Positions 9,610 to 18,509 of a DNA stretch of 52,180 nucleotides are shown here, piece after piece. The stretch spans positions 13,366 through 65,545 of the forward strand of contig JAGHZY010000001.1 in NCBI GenBank assembly GCA_017745175.1. Direction: 5' to 3'. This DNA is from Sphingopyxis sp. GTDB taxonomy: Bacteria; Pseudomonadota; Alphaproteobacteria; Sphingomonadales; Sphingomonadaceae. Position numbers and translations under genes: made by a program. The notes beneath the pieces are model-generated. The model did not search any database, was not told the DNA's origin, and saw only the letters and a program-made list of their open reading frames with translations. Position 1 is the first letter of the stretch; the number at the start of each line of letters is the position of its first letter.

Positions 9610-10269
9610 ATGTCGATCAAAGCCGCCCCGAACCCCGCCAAAGGCCTGCTGGACCCCAGCAATCATGCGCTGGTCCTCATCGATTTTCAGTCGCAGATGG
9701 CGTTCGCGACGAAATCGATCCCCGCCGAGCTGCTGCGCAACAATGCTGCGCTCGTCTCGAACGGCGCCGCCGGCTTCAACGTCCCCACGATCCTCACCAC
9801 GGTTGCCGAGAAAAGCTTCTCGGGTCCGATGTTCGACGAGATTACCGACGCCTTCCCCGGCCAGACGCTGCTCGACCGCACGAGCATGAACACGTGGGAA
9901 GACGCCGCGGTGATCGACGAGGTCAACCGCATCGGCAAGGACCGCATCGTGTTCGCGGGCCTCTGGACCTCGGTTTGTATCGTCGGCCCCGTGCTCTCGG
10001 CGCTCGAACAGGGGTTCGAGGCCTATGTCATCACCGATGCCAGCGGCGACATTTCGGAAGAAGCCCATGAACGCGCCGTCGAACGCATGGTGCAGGCCGG
10101 TGCGAAGCCGATCACCTCGCTGCAATATCTGCTCGAACTGCAGCGCGACTGGGCGCGCGCCGCAACCTATGGCCTCACCACCGGTATCGCCCGCAAATGG
10201 GGCGGCGCCTACGGCCTCGGCATCACCTATGCCAAGACGATGTTCGGCGCCTCGGAAGGCGGCCACTAA
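9610..10269 (+). CDS. isochorismatase-family cysteine hydrolase (YcaC-like)
   Basis: This is a 219-aa hydrolase of the isochorismatase superfamily, cytoplasmic, with unknown substrate. Catalytic Asp25 is in ALVLIDFQ and the nucleophilic Cys123 in GLWTSVCIVGP. SMNTWED resembles the YcaC subgroup, whose substrates are not established. The ATG at 9610 is preceded by AAGGAG with 8-bp spacing, so I prefer it to the in-frame GTG at 9601. It opens a seven-gene operon running to 16732 and is separated by 77 bp from the next gene. Twin palindromes upstream suggest regulated expression. Confidence 0.85.
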   Translation: MSIKAAPNPAKGLLDPSNHALVLIDFQSQMAFATKSIPAELLRNNAALVSNGAAGFNVPTILTTVAEKSFSGPMFDEITDAFPGQTLLDRTSMNTWEDAAVIDEVNRIGKDRIVFAGLWTSVCIVGPVLSALEQGFEAYVITDASGDISEEAHERAVERMVQAGAKPITSLQYLLELQRDWARAATYGLTTGIARKWGGAYGLGITYAKTMFGASEGGH

Positions 10270-10346
10270 TCTCCCGGGGCCGGGTCTTCTGTCGCCCGGC
10301 CCCACCCCGCTCATCATCAAATTTCAGCTCCCCGAAGGAATTTCCC

Positions 10347-11183
10347 ATGGCTTATGTCACCACCAAGGACGGCACGGACATCTTCTACAAGGATTGGGGT
10401 CCGAAGGACGCCCGGCCGATCGTCTTCCATCACGGCTGGCCGCTGTCGTCGGACGACTGGGACGCGCAGATGCTGTTCTTCCTCTCCAATGGCTATCGCG
10501 TCGTCGCGCACGACCGCCGCGGCCACGGCCGGTCGGCACAAGTGAGCGAGGGTCATGACATGGCGCATTATGCCGCCGATGCCGCGGCTGTCGCCGAACA
10601 TCTCGACCTGCGCAATGCGATCCATATCGGCCATTCGACCGGCGGCGGCGAAGTCGCGGCCTATGTCGCGCGTCACGGCATCCCGCAGGGCCGCGTCGCC
10701 AAGGCTGTGCTGGTCAGTGCGGTGCCGCCGATCATGCTGGGGACCGAGCGCTATCCCGGCGGCCTGCCCATCGAGGTTTTCGACGGGCTGCGTGCCGGCC
10801 TTGCTGCCAATCGTGCCAGCTTCTTCCGCGAGGTCGCAGCCGGCCCCTTCTACGGCTTCAACCGCCCTGGTGCGAAAGTCGACGAAGCAGTGATCGACAA
10901 TTGGTGGCGCCAGGGCATGATGGGCAGCGCCAAGGCGCATTATGACGGCATCAAGGCCTTTTCGGAAACCGACCAGACCGATGATCTGAAGGCGATCACT
11001 GTGCCGGCGTTCGTCCTGCATGGCGACGACGATCAGATCGTGCCCTACAGGAATGCTGCCGTGCTGCAGTCCGAAATCCTGCCGGACGCGACGCTGAAGA
11101 TCTACCCGGGTTTCTCGCACGGGATGCTCACCGTCAATGCCGATGTGCTCAACGCCGATCTGCTCGCCTTCGTGAAGGCCTGA
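10347..11183 (+). CDS. alpha/beta hydrolase, non-heme haloperoxidase-like
   Basis: This is a 278-aa cytoplasmic alpha/beta hydrolase close to cofactor-free chloroperoxidases and esterases of the same fold. The oxyanion motif is HHGWPLSSDDWD, the nucleophile Ser97 is in GHSTGGGE, the acid is in HGDDDQIVPY, and the general-base His is in YPGFSHGML. The ATG at 10347 follows GAAGGAA by 7 bp; a longer open frame upstream has no support. Such proteins usually act as esterases or perhydrolases in vivo, so halogenation should not be assumed. Pairing with the isochorismatase-fold gene is common in proteobacteria. Confidence 0.88.
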   Translation: MAYVTTKDGTDIFYKDWGPKDARPIVFHHGWPLSSDDWDAQMLFFLSNGYRVVAHDRRGHGRSAQVSEGHDMAHYAADAAAVAEHLDLRNAIHIGHSTGGGEVAAYVARHGIPQGRVAKAVLVSAVPPIMLGTERYPGGLPIEVFDGLRAGLAANRASFFREVAAGPFYGFNRPGAKVDEAVIDNWWRQGMMGSAKAHYDGIKAFSETDQTDDLKAITVPAFVLHGDDDQIVPYRNAAVLQSEILPDATLKIYPGFSHGMLTVNADVLNADLLAFVKA

Positions 11184-11206
11184 GGCACAAGAGGGAGGAC
11201 GATATC

Positions 11207-11455
11207 ATGAAGGTCTATCTCATCTCGCTGGGCGCCGGGCTGCTGGTCGGCATGATCTACAGCCTGCTCGGGGTTCGTTCTCCCGCCCCGCCGATTATCG
11301 CGCTGGTCGGGCTCGCCGGGATACTGCTCGGCGAACAGATCGTGCCGATCGCCAAGCGCCTCGCCGACCGCACCGAACTCACCCGCTTCATCCGCGAGGA
11401 TTGCTCGCAGCATGTCCTCGGCACACTGCCCGCCAACAAGGAGCGCGACGCATGA
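11207..11455 (+). CDS. XapX domain-containing small membrane protein
   Basis: An 82-aa protein with two hydrophobic segments and the XapX (DUF1427) signature: YSLLGVRSPAPPIIALVGL followed by GILLGEQ. The first XapX protein was noted beside xanthosine utilisation genes, but the function is unknown. Here it sits immediately before, and overlaps by 4 bp, the amidohydrolase gene, so the two are probably co-translated. A charged tail of about 30 residues is likely cytoplasmic. Confidence 0.85.
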   Translation: MKVYLISLGAGLLVGMIYSLLGVRSPAPPIIALVGLAGILLGEQIVPIAKRLADRTELTRFIREDCSQHVLGTLPANKERDA

Positions 11456-13386
11456 CCCCGCTGACCCGGCGCCAGGCGTTCGCCGGCGCCGCCACCACCG
11501 CCCTGCTGACCGCCACGGAGAGTTTTGCCATGAAGCCCAAGGACCTGATCATCATCAATGCGAAGGTGACCACGCTCGACCGCGCCAACCCGGTGGCGCA
11601 GGCGGTGGCGATCCGCGGCGGCCGGTTCCTCGCCGTCGGCAGCGAAGCCGCAGCGCGCGCCGCCGCCGGCCCCGATGCCGACGTGATCGATGCCAAAGGC
11701 CGTCGCCTGATCCCGGGGCTGATCGACAGCCACATCCACGTCATCCGCGGCGGCCTCAACTATAATATGGAACTGCGCTGGGACGGCGTTCCAAGCCTGG
11801 CCGACGCGATGGCGATGCTGAAGAAGCAGGCGCAGAACACCCCGTCGCCGCAATGGGTGCGCGTCGTCGGCGGCTTCACCGAACATCAGTTCGCCGAGAA
11901 GCGCCTGCCGACGATCGAGGAGATCAACGCCGTCTCGCCCGACACGCCGGTGTTCATCCTCCATCTCTATGACCGCGCCCTGCTCAACGCCGCCGCGCTG
12001 CGCGCCGTGGGCTATACGAAGGACACGCCGAACCCGCCGGGCGGCGAGATCGTCCGCGACGCCGCGGGCAACCCGACCGGGCTGCTGCTGGCGCAACCCA
12101 ATGCGACGATCCTCTATTCGACCCTCGCCAAGGGGCCGAAGCTTCCCGAGGAATATCAGGTCAATTCGACGAAGCAGTTCATGCGCGAGCTGAACTCGCT
12201 CGGCGTCACCAGCGTGATCGACGCGGGCGGCGGCTTCCAGAATTATCCCGACGATTACCAGATCATCGAGAAGCTGCACCAGGACGGCGAGATGACGCTC
12301 CGCATCGCCTACAACCTCTTCACGCAGAAGCCGAAGGAGGAGCTCAAGGACTTCGCGACCTGGTCGACCCAGGTAAAGCCCGGCGACGGCGACGACACCT
12401 ATCGCCACAATGGCGCGGGCGAGATGCTTGTCTATTCGGCGGCGGACTTCGAGGATTTCCGCGTCGAACGGCCTGACATGCCGGCGAACATGGAAAGCGA
12501 CCTCGAACCGGTCGTGCGCCTGCTCGCCGAGCGCAAATGGCCGTGGCGGATGCACGCGACCTATGACCAGACGATCACGCGTGCACTCGACGTGTTCGAG
12601 AAGGTTAACAAGGACATTCCGCTGCAGGGTCTCAACTGGTTCTTCGACCATGCCGAGACGATCAGCGAGCGCAATATCGACCGCATCGCGGAGCTCGGCG
12701 GCGGCATCGCGGTGCAGCACCGCATGATGTTCCAGGGCGAGTATTTCATCGAGCGCTATGGCGCCAAGGCGGCCGAGGCGACCCCGCCGATCAAGCGGAT
12801 GATGGATGCCGGCCTCCCCGTCGGCGCGGGCACCGATGCGACGCGCGTCGCGAGCTACAATCCCTGGGTCTCGCTGTCCTGGCTCGTCACCGGCAAGACG
12901 CTGGGCGGTACGACGCTCTATCCGGTGCGCAACCGCCTCGATCGCGAGACCGCGCTGCGTCTGTGGGCCGAGAAGAACACCTGGTTCTCGAACGAAGTCG
13001 GCAAGAAGGGGCAGATCAAGGCCGGCCAGCTCGCCGACCTCGCGCTGCTCTCCGACGATTATTTCAGCGTCGCCGAAAGCGAGATCGTCCATCTGCGTTC
13101 GGTGCTGACGCTGCTCGGCGGCAAGGTCGTCCATGGCGAGGGCGATTACGGCCTGATCGCGCCCGCGCTGCCCCGGCCGATGCCCGACTGGTCGCCGGTC
13201 GCGACATTCGGCGGCTATCATCGCCGCAGCGAAGGCACCGCGAAAAAGCTCGCCGCCGCCTGTGGCTGCAGCACCGCCTGCGGGGTCCATGGCCATGACC
13301 ATGCCGCCGCGCTCGGCGCCAATATTCCCGCCGCCGCCGTCCAAGGCTTCTGGGGTGTCATGGGCTGTGGCTGCTGGGCGGTCTGA
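11452..13386 (+). CDS. YtcJ-like metal-dependent amidohydrolase with Tat-type signal
   Basis: A 644-aa amidohydrolase of the YtcJ/AmhX-like branch that hydrolyses an unknown amide or cyclic amide. The start MTPLTRRQAFAGAATTALL looks like a twin-arginine signal, implying a periplasmic enzyme. Metal-site motifs are DSHIHV (HxH), FFDHAET, AVQHRMM and GAGTDATR (the Asp). Unusually, the last about 40 residues form a Cys/His-rich tail (CGCSTACGVHGHDH ... GCGCWAV) beyond the usual end of the barrel. The start is the ATG overlapping the XapX stop; DoxX follows after 3 bp. Confidence 0.85.
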   Translation: MTPLTRRQAFAGAATTALLTATESFAMKPKDLIIINAKVTTLDRANPVAQAVAIRGGRFLAVGSEAAARAAAGPDADVIDAKGRRLIPGLIDSHIHVIRGGLNYNMELRWDGVPSLADAMAMLKKQAQNTPSPQWVRVVGGFTEHQFAEKRLPTIEEINAVSPDTPVFILHLYDRALLNAAALRAVGYTKDTPNPPGGEIVRDAAGNPTGLLLAQPNATILYSTLAKGPKLPEEYQVNSTKQFMRELNSLGVTSVIDAGGGFQNYPDDYQIIEKLHQDGEMTLRIAYNLFTQKPKEELKDFATWSTQVKPGDGDDTYRHNGAGEMLVYSAADFEDFRVERPDMPANMESDLEPVVRLLAERKWPWRMHATYDQTITRALDVFEKVNKDIPLQGLNWFFDHAETISERNIDRIAELGGGIAVQHRMMFQGEYFIERYGAKAAEATPPIKRMMDAGLPVGAGTDATRVASYNPWVSLSWLVTGKTLGGTTLYPVRNRLDRETALRLWAEKNTWFSNEVGKKGQIKAGQLADLALLSDDYFSVAESEIVHLRSVLTLLGGKVVHGEGDYGLIAPALPRPMPDWSPVATFGGYHRRSEGTAKKLAAACGCSTACGVHGHDHAAALGANIPAAAVQGFWGVMGCGCWAV

Positions 13387-13389
13387 GCC

Positions 13390-13797
13390 ATGGCCCCCGC
13401 CCCAATCGCCCGTCTGCTCGGCGACTCTCGTTTCGCGGCAACCGCTGCGACGCTGCTCACCCTCCCTTACTGGACCAGCGGCATCGCCAAGCTGGTCGAC
13501 CTGCCCGGCGCGCTCGCCGAGGCACGGCACTTCGGGCTCGAACCCGCGATCGTCACGGTCGTGGCGACGATCCTCGTCCAGATCGGCGGATCGCTGCTGG
13601 TGATCCTCGGCCGTCACGCGTGGCTCGGCGCCGGAGCGCTCGGCGTGTTCACCGCCATCGCGACGCTGATCGCCCACCCCTTTTGGCAGGTCGCCGATCC
13701 GATGACGCGCTTCCATGAGCGCAACACCTTCCTCGAGCATGTCGGCCTGATCGGCGGATTGATGCTCGCGGCCATCCTGCGGGAGCGCAAGCCATGA
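13390..13797 (+). CDS. DoxX family membrane protein
   Basis: A 135-aa four-helix inner-membrane protein of the DoxX family, with LPYWTSGIAKL near residue 28 and IAHPFWQVADPMTRFHERNT near residue 96. DoxX-type proteins are linked with thiol/redox functions in some bacteria and are of unknown role in most. It lies between the amidohydrolase (3 bp) and MFS transporter (4-bp overlap), which makes it an accessory of the same pathway. Confidence 0.85.
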   Translation: MAPAPIARLLGDSRFAATAATLLTLPYWTSGIAKLVDLPGALAEARHFGLEPAIVTVVATILVQIGGSLLVILGRHAWLGAGALGVFTAIATLIAHPFWQVADPMTRFHERNTFLEHVGLIGGLMLAAILRERKP

Positions 13798-15374
13798 CCC
13801 CATCGACGCCCTCCGCCGGTCCGCTCGCCAGCCCGGTGTTCCGCGCACTGTGGATCGCCACCGTCGTTTCCAACATCGGCACCTGGATGCACGATGTCGG
13901 CGCGGGCTGGCTGATGACCTCTCTCTCGCCCGACCCGCTGATGGTCGCGCTGGTGCAGGCGGCGACGACCTTCCCGATGTTCGTCCTCGCACTCCCGGCG
14001 GGTGCGCTCGCCGATATCGTCGACCGGCGGCATCTGCTGATCGGTGCGCAGCTCTTCGGGTTGGTGGCCGCCGCGATGCTCGCAGCCCTGACCCTTGCCG
14101 GGCTGGCCAATGCCGTCATCCTGCTCGGCTTCACCGCCGCCATCGCGATCGGCGCCGCGCTCTCCGCCCCGGCCTTCCAGGCGGTCGTGCCCGAACTGGT
14201 GCCGCAATCCGCGCTGCAACAGGCGGTCGCCCTCAATTCGCTGGGCGTCAACATCGCACGGGCGATCGGCCCGGCGGTCGGTGGCCTGATCATCGCGGCT
14301 TCCGGGCCGGGCGCAGTCTTCGCGGTCAATGCGGTGTCGGTACTCGGCGTGCTGTTCGTGCTGGTCCGCTGGCGGCGCACGGCGCCCGAGCGCCATCTGC
14401 CCGCCGAGCATATGGTCGGCGCGATGCGCGCCGGACTGCGCTACGCCCTGCGCGCGCCCGAGCTCAAGGTGGTGCTGATCCGCTCGGTCGGCTTCTTCCT
14501 CTTCGCTAGCGGCCTCTGGGCCTTGCTCCCGGTCATAGCGCGGCGCGACCTTGAACTCGGCCCACTCGGCTATGGCGGCCTGCTGACCTTCATGGGGCTG
14601 GGTGCGATCACCGGGGCGATGGTGATGCCGAAGCTGCGCGGCCAAATGGGCGCCAATGCGATCACGCTCGCCGCATCGATCCTGCTCGCGCTGTCGATGG
14701 CCGCGCTGTCGCAGGCCGGCCAGTTCGCAACGGCCTCGGCCACGCTGTTCGTCGCTGGTTTCGCCTGGATCGCGATGATGGCCTCGCTCAACGGCGGCGC
14801 GCAGGCGACCTCGCCGGGGTGGGTCAAGGCACGCGCGCTCGCCATCTACCTGTTGGTCTTCCAGGGATCGATGGCGGCGGGATCGACGCTGTGGGGCTCG
14901 GTCGCCTCGCGGATCGGCGTGCCCTCGACCCTGCTCGTTGCCGCCGGCCTGCTGATCGTTGCCAGCCTGATCCTCGCCTGGCGCTTCCCGCTCGATCGCG
15001 CCAGCGCGCTCGACCTTGCGCCCTCGGCGCACTGGCCCGCACCGCTGATCGATGGCAATGTCGAGCATGACAGCGGCCCCGTTCTTGTCACGATCGAATA
15101 TCGCGTCGATCCGGCGAACGTCCCCGCCTTCTTCGCCGCGATCCAGGAGATGCGCCGTATCCGTCGCCGCGACGGCGCGATCCACTGGGGCGTCTATGAG
15201 GATACCGCCCAGCCCGGCACGGTGGTGGAGACCTTCACTGTCGAAAGCTGGCTCGAACATCTGCGTCAGCACGACCGCGTCACCAACGCCGACCGCGTCC
15301 ATCAGGAAGCGCTCGCCGCCTTCCATGCGGGCGATATACCGCCGGTGGTGCGCCATTTCGTCACGCGCCGCTGA
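13794..15374 (+). CDS. MFS transporter with C-terminal monooxygenase-like (ABM) domain
   Basis: A 526-aa protein. Residues 1-410 form a twelve-helix MFS transporter of the MFS_3/EntS type: SNIGTWMHDVGAGWLM at the N-terminus, loop 2-3 ADIVDRRHLL, and conserved NIARAIGPAVGG. The last about 105 residues, starting near DSGPVLVTIEYRVD, are a soluble ferredoxin-like domain related to antibiotic-biosynthesis monooxygenase (ABM) dimers; fusions of this kind occur in the family. Direction is predicted to be export. It overlaps DoxX by 4 bp and shares one base with the next start. Confidence 0.87.
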   Translation: MTPSTPSAGPLASPVFRALWIATVVSNIGTWMHDVGAGWLMTSLSPDPLMVALVQAATTFPMFVLALPAGALADIVDRRHLLIGAQLFGLVAAAMLAALTLAGLANAVILLGFTAAIAIGAALSAPAFQAVVPELVPQSALQQAVALNSLGVNIARAIGPAVGGLIIAASGPGAVFAVNAVSVLGVLFVLVRWRRTAPERHLPAEHMVGAMRAGLRYALRAPELKVVLIRSVGFFLFASGLWALLPVIARRDLELGPLGYGGLLTFMGLGAITGAMVMPKLRGQMGANAITLAASILLALSMAALSQAGQFATASATLFVAGFAWIAMMASLNGGAQATSPGWVKARALAIYLLVFQGSMAAGSTLWGSVASRIGVPSTLLVAAGLLIVASLILAWRFPLDRASALDLAPSAHWPAPLIDGNVEHDSGPVLVTIEYRVDPANVPAFFAAIQEMRRIRRRDGAIHWGVYEDTAQPGTVVETFTVESWLEHLRQHDRVTNADRVHQEALAAFHAGDIPPVVRHFVTRR

Positions 15375-16732
15375 TGCGCCTCCCGCTGCTCCTCGCCGCG
15401 CTCCTCCCCTTCGCCGCGCAGGCGCAGGAGGTCGTGCAGACCAATCTTCACTATGACGAGGACTGGTCGGTGCTGCGCGGCACGGAGCAGCCGGGCTGGC
15501 GGCAGGCCAAATATATTCCGCTCGATGCGCGGGGCGACGTCTACCTGACCCTCGGCGGCGAGGCGCGCGTGCGGTATGAAGGGTTCGACAACAACCTCTG
15601 GGGCGATCCGCCCGCGCCCGACGACGGTTATCTCTGGCTGCGCGTCATGCCGCACGCCGATCTCCACGCGGGTCCCGCGCGCGTCTTCATTCAGGGCATC
15701 GCGGGTTATGCGCGTGGCGTCGGCGCGGGCAAGGGACCGGTGGACGAAACCAGGATCGATCTGCTGCAGGGCTTTGCCGATATACGCGTGCCGCTGGGCG
15801 ACCGCGACAGCCTGACCGTACGCGTCGGACGCGAGTTCGTCGCGCTGGGGTCCGAACGGCTCGTCGGTGTCCGCTATGGCCCGAACATTCCACAGGCCTT
15901 CGACGGCCTCCGCGCCGTCGTCGATCATGGCCCGATCCGCGTCGATGCCTTTCATCTGCGGCCCGTCGCAGTCGGCGGCGGCAATTTCGACGACCGGACC
16001 TCGAAGACACGGCGGCTCGACGGCCTCTATGCGACGCTCGCGCCCACAACCGATACTGGCATCGATGCCTATTGGCTCGGCTATGAGAATGAACAGGCTC
16101 GCTTTGCCGGGCGCATCGGCCGCGAAACGCGCGACACTTTCGGCGTGCGTTTCTTCGGCAAGCGCAGCTCCCTCGGCTGGAACTGGGAGGCCATGCTCCA
16201 GCGCGGCCGTTTCGACGGTAATCGCATCCGTGCCTGGTCGCTTGCCACCGAGACCGCATGGAGCTTTCCGCAGGTGCCGCTCAAACCGCGCCTCCGCCTT
16301 CGCGCGAACATAGCCAGCGGCGACCGCGATGCCACGGACGACAGGCTGGGCACCTTCAACGCCCTCTTCCCGAAGGGCAAATATTTCGGTGAACTCTCGC
16401 CGATCGGCCCGCGCAACATCGCAAATCTTCATCCCAGCGTCGATTTCGATCTGGGCCAAGGCGTGTCGGTCGAATTGGTAGCCGCGCGTTTCTGGCGCGA
16501 AAGCCGCGGCGACGGGATTTACGATATCCCCGGCGGGCTTATCCGTCCGGCGGGCGGCAGCGATGCGCGCCATATCGGCGATCAGGTCGAGATTTCGGCG
16601 GGTTGGCAGGCAAGCACGCTGCTGTCCTTCTCGGCCTCGCTCTCGGCCTTCCGCCCGGGCGCCTTCATTCGTGACACCGGCTCCGAGCGCACGATCCATA
16701 TGATCGGCGCCGAAGCGATGCTGAAACTCTAG
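15374..16732 (+). CDS. alginate export-family outer membrane porin
   Basis: A 452-aa outer-membrane beta-barrel of the alginate export (AlgE-like) family. It has a cleavable signal peptide (MRLPLLLAALLPFAAQA). Alternating beta-strand sequence runs through the whole protein, with RYEGFDNNLWG near the start and VRVGREFVALGSERLVG and GPNIPQAFDGLRA in the middle, both typical of this family. In bacteria without alginate genes such porins serve small-molecule passage, and here it closes an efflux or uptake operon with an MFS transporter. Its TAG stop lies in a CTAG shared with the convergent LysR gene. Confidence 0.83.
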   Translation: MRLPLLLAALLPFAAQAQEVVQTNLHYDEDWSVLRGTEQPGWRQAKYIPLDARGDVYLTLGGEARVRYEGFDNNLWGDPPAPDDGYLWLRVMPHADLHAGPARVFIQGIAGYARGVGAGKGPVDETRIDLLQGFADIRVPLGDRDSLTVRVGREFVALGSERLVGVRYGPNIPQAFDGLRAVVDHGPIRVDAFHLRPVAVGGGNFDDRTSKTRRLDGLYATLAPTTDTGIDAYWLGYENEQARFAGRIGRETRDTFGVRFFGKRSSLGWNWEAMLQRGRFDGNRIRAWSLATETAWSFPQVPLKPRLRLRANIASGDRDATDDRLGTFNALFPKGKYFGELSPIGPRNIANLHPSVDFDLGQGVSVELVAARFWRESRGDGIYDIPGGLIRPAGGSDARHIGDQVEISAGWQASTLLSFSASLSAFRPGAFIRDTGSERTIHMIGAEAMLKL

Positions 16733-17658
16733 AGATCGATCATCCCGGCGAGTTCGGCATCATGCTGGCCGAATTCGACGAACTGTTCGAGCAGCCACGA
16801 TGCCGCCGGCCCCGGCGGCGTATCGCGGCGCCACACCCCGGCGAAACGATAGGTGCCGCCCGGATGGTCGGGCATCGCAAGCTGGACGAGCGTTCCCGCG
16901 ACCAGATCGGCCTCGATCATCGGCAGCGGCATATTGCCCCAGCCGATCCCCTCGCGCAGCAGCGCATGCTTGGCGCCAAGGTCGGCGAGCCGCCATGTCT
17001 TCGGACTCATCACCGAATAGTCGCGCCCCTCGGTAAAGCGCGAACGGTCGGTCAGGACAAGCTGCGTATAGTCGCGCCCTGCCCCCGGCGGGATACGTTC
17101 CATCCGGCCGAGCGGGTGGTCGGGTGCCGCAACCGGGACCATCGGGATCGACCCCGCGGCGACGCATTCGACGCCCTCGACCCCGGCCGCCAGCGGCCCC
17201 GACACGCCAAGGATCGCCCTGCGATCGAGCACCATGGCGGTGATCGCACCCAGTGCCTCGACATGAAGTCGCAGTTGCACAGTCGGAAACTCGGCGGCAA
17301 AGGCGCGCAGCACCCTGCCCAGCCGTTCGGACGGCAGCATCACGTCGACCGCAAGATCGACCTCGGCCTCCAGCCCGTCGAGCATCCCTTTCACCTTGGC
17401 GCGCAACCCGTCAATACCGAGCGAAATGGCCCGCGCCTCCGACAAGAGCGCGCGGCCCGCGACGGTGAGCTGCGGCTTACGCGTTCCCTCGCGTTCGAAC
17501 AGCGTCAAGCCGAGCTGCGCTTCCAGATTGGCGATGCCGTAGCTGATCACCGAAACCGCGCGGCCGAGCTTGCGCCCGGCCGCCGCGAAGCTACCCGTAT
17601 CAACGATCGCAAGGAAGATGCGGAGCTGGTCGAAGGTCGGGGTACCGGGATTGCGCAC
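16729..17658 (-). CDS. LysR-family transcriptional regulator
   Basis: A 309-aa regulator with an N-terminal winged HTH (FDQLRIFLAIVDTGSFAAAG, then GRAVSVISYGIANLEAQLGL) and a LysR substrate-binding domain. It is convergent with the porin gene, the two stop codons sharing the palindrome CTAG at 16729-16732. It is divergent from the pirin gene with 112 bp between. LysR-pirin pairs are common in proteobacteria, so pirin is the likeliest target; control of the 9610 operon is possible but less direct. Confidence 0.93.
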   Translation of the reverse strand: MRNPGTPTFDQLRIFLAIVDTGSFAAAGRKLGRAVSVISYGIANLEAQLGLTLFEREGTRKPQLTVAGRALLSEARAISLGIDGLRAKVKGMLDGLEAEVDLAVDVMLPSERLGRVLRAFAAEFPTVQLRLHVEALGAITAMVLDRRAILGVSGPLAAGVEGVECVAAGSIPMVPVAAPDHPLGRMERIPPGAGRDYTQLVLTDRSRFTEGRDYSVMSPKTWRLADLGAKHALLREGIGWGNMPLPMIEADLVAGTLVQLAMPDHPGGTYRFAGVWRRDTPPGPAASWLLEQFVEFGQHDAELAGMIDL

Positions 17659-17770
17659 TTTTCTATTTCCTCGAACATTTTGACGCGTTTTATCTCACTG
17701 AACCAAATAGCCCGCAACGCCTAAATCTTCCTCAACGGTGCCCGATTCCGGCGCGCCACGGAGAATTGCC

Positions 17771-18469
17771 ATGATTGAACTTCGTCCCTTCGACAGCCTC
17801 GGCGCCGCCAACCACGGCTGGCTCGATGCCAAGCATCACTTCTCGTTCGCGGGCTATCACGACCCCGCGCGGACCAGCTGGGGCAATCTGCGCGTGTGGA
17901 ACGACGACACCATCGCGCCGCAGACCGGCTTTCCACCGCACCCGCACCGGGACATGGAAATCATCACCTATGTCCGAGAAGGCGCGATCACGCATCAGGA
18001 CAACCTCGGCAACAAGGGCCGCACCGAAGCCGGTGACGTGCAGGTGATGAGCGCCGGCACCGGCATCCGTCATTCGGAATATAATCTGGAGGACGTGACC
18101 ACCAAGATTTTTCAGATCTGGATCATCCCGACCCGCGACGGCGAAGCGCCGCAGTGGGGCGCCAAGCCCTTCCCAAAGGGCGAACGCTCGGGCAAGTTCG
18201 TGACGCTCGCGTCGGGATACGACAACGACAATGACGCGCTTCCGATCCGGACAGACGCGCGCGTCGTCGGCGCAACGCTGCTTGCGGGCGAGACGGCGGA
18301 ATATCCGCTGGGCAAGGACCGCAGGGCCTATCTCGTCCCGGCAAAGGGCGCGGTGCAAATCGACGACGTCCGCGTCAACGCGCGCGACGGCGCTGCGATC
18401 AGCAATATGGAGGTACTGCGCGTCACAGCGATCGAAGACAGCGAGATCGTCCTTGTCGACGCCGCCTGA
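17771..18469 (+). CDS. pirin family protein
   Basis: A 232-aa bicupin. The N-terminal cupin holds the metal-binding pattern FPPHPHRDMEIITYV and later GIRHSEYN, matching the His-x-His plus His/Glu set of pirins and of E. coli YhhW, which has quercetinase activity. The second cupin is degenerate, as usual. The start ATG at 17771 follows GGAG; an in-frame GTG at 17738 lies further upstream without good support. A strong hairpin terminator follows the stop. Confidence 0.93.
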   Translation: MIELRPFDSLGAANHGWLDAKHHFSFAGYHDPARTSWGNLRVWNDDTIAPQTGFPPHPHRDMEIITYVREGAITHQDNLGNKGRTEAGDVQVMSAGTGIRHSEYNLEDVTTKIFQIWIIPTRDGEAPQWGAKPFPKGERSGKFVTLASGYDNDNDALPIRTDARVVGATLLAGETAEYPLGKDRRAYLVPAKGAVQIDDVRVNARDGAAISNMEVLRVTAIEDSEIVLVDAA

Positions 18470-18476
18470 ATGAAGA

Positions 18477-18509
18477 ACGGAGTGCCGTCTTCACAGCGGC
18501 ACTCCGTTT
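18477..18509 (+). terminator. rho-independent terminator after pirin gene
   Basis: ACGGAGTGCCG (18477-18487) pairs perfectly with CGGCACTCCGT (18497-18507) around a 9-nt loop, followed by TTTC. It begins 7 bp after the pirin stop codon. Confidence 0.8.

Noticed and set aside
10197..10346. Longer N-terminus for the haloperoxidase-like hydrolase
   Set aside because: The extension overlaps the end of the isochorismatase-family gene and has no homology-like sequence; the ATG at 10347 has a ribosome site.
11257..13992. A 911-codon open frame antisense to the amidohydrolase and DoxX genes
   Set aside because: It crosses several well-supported genes and shows low-complexity Arg/Asp/Gly sequence, the signature of a shadow frame.
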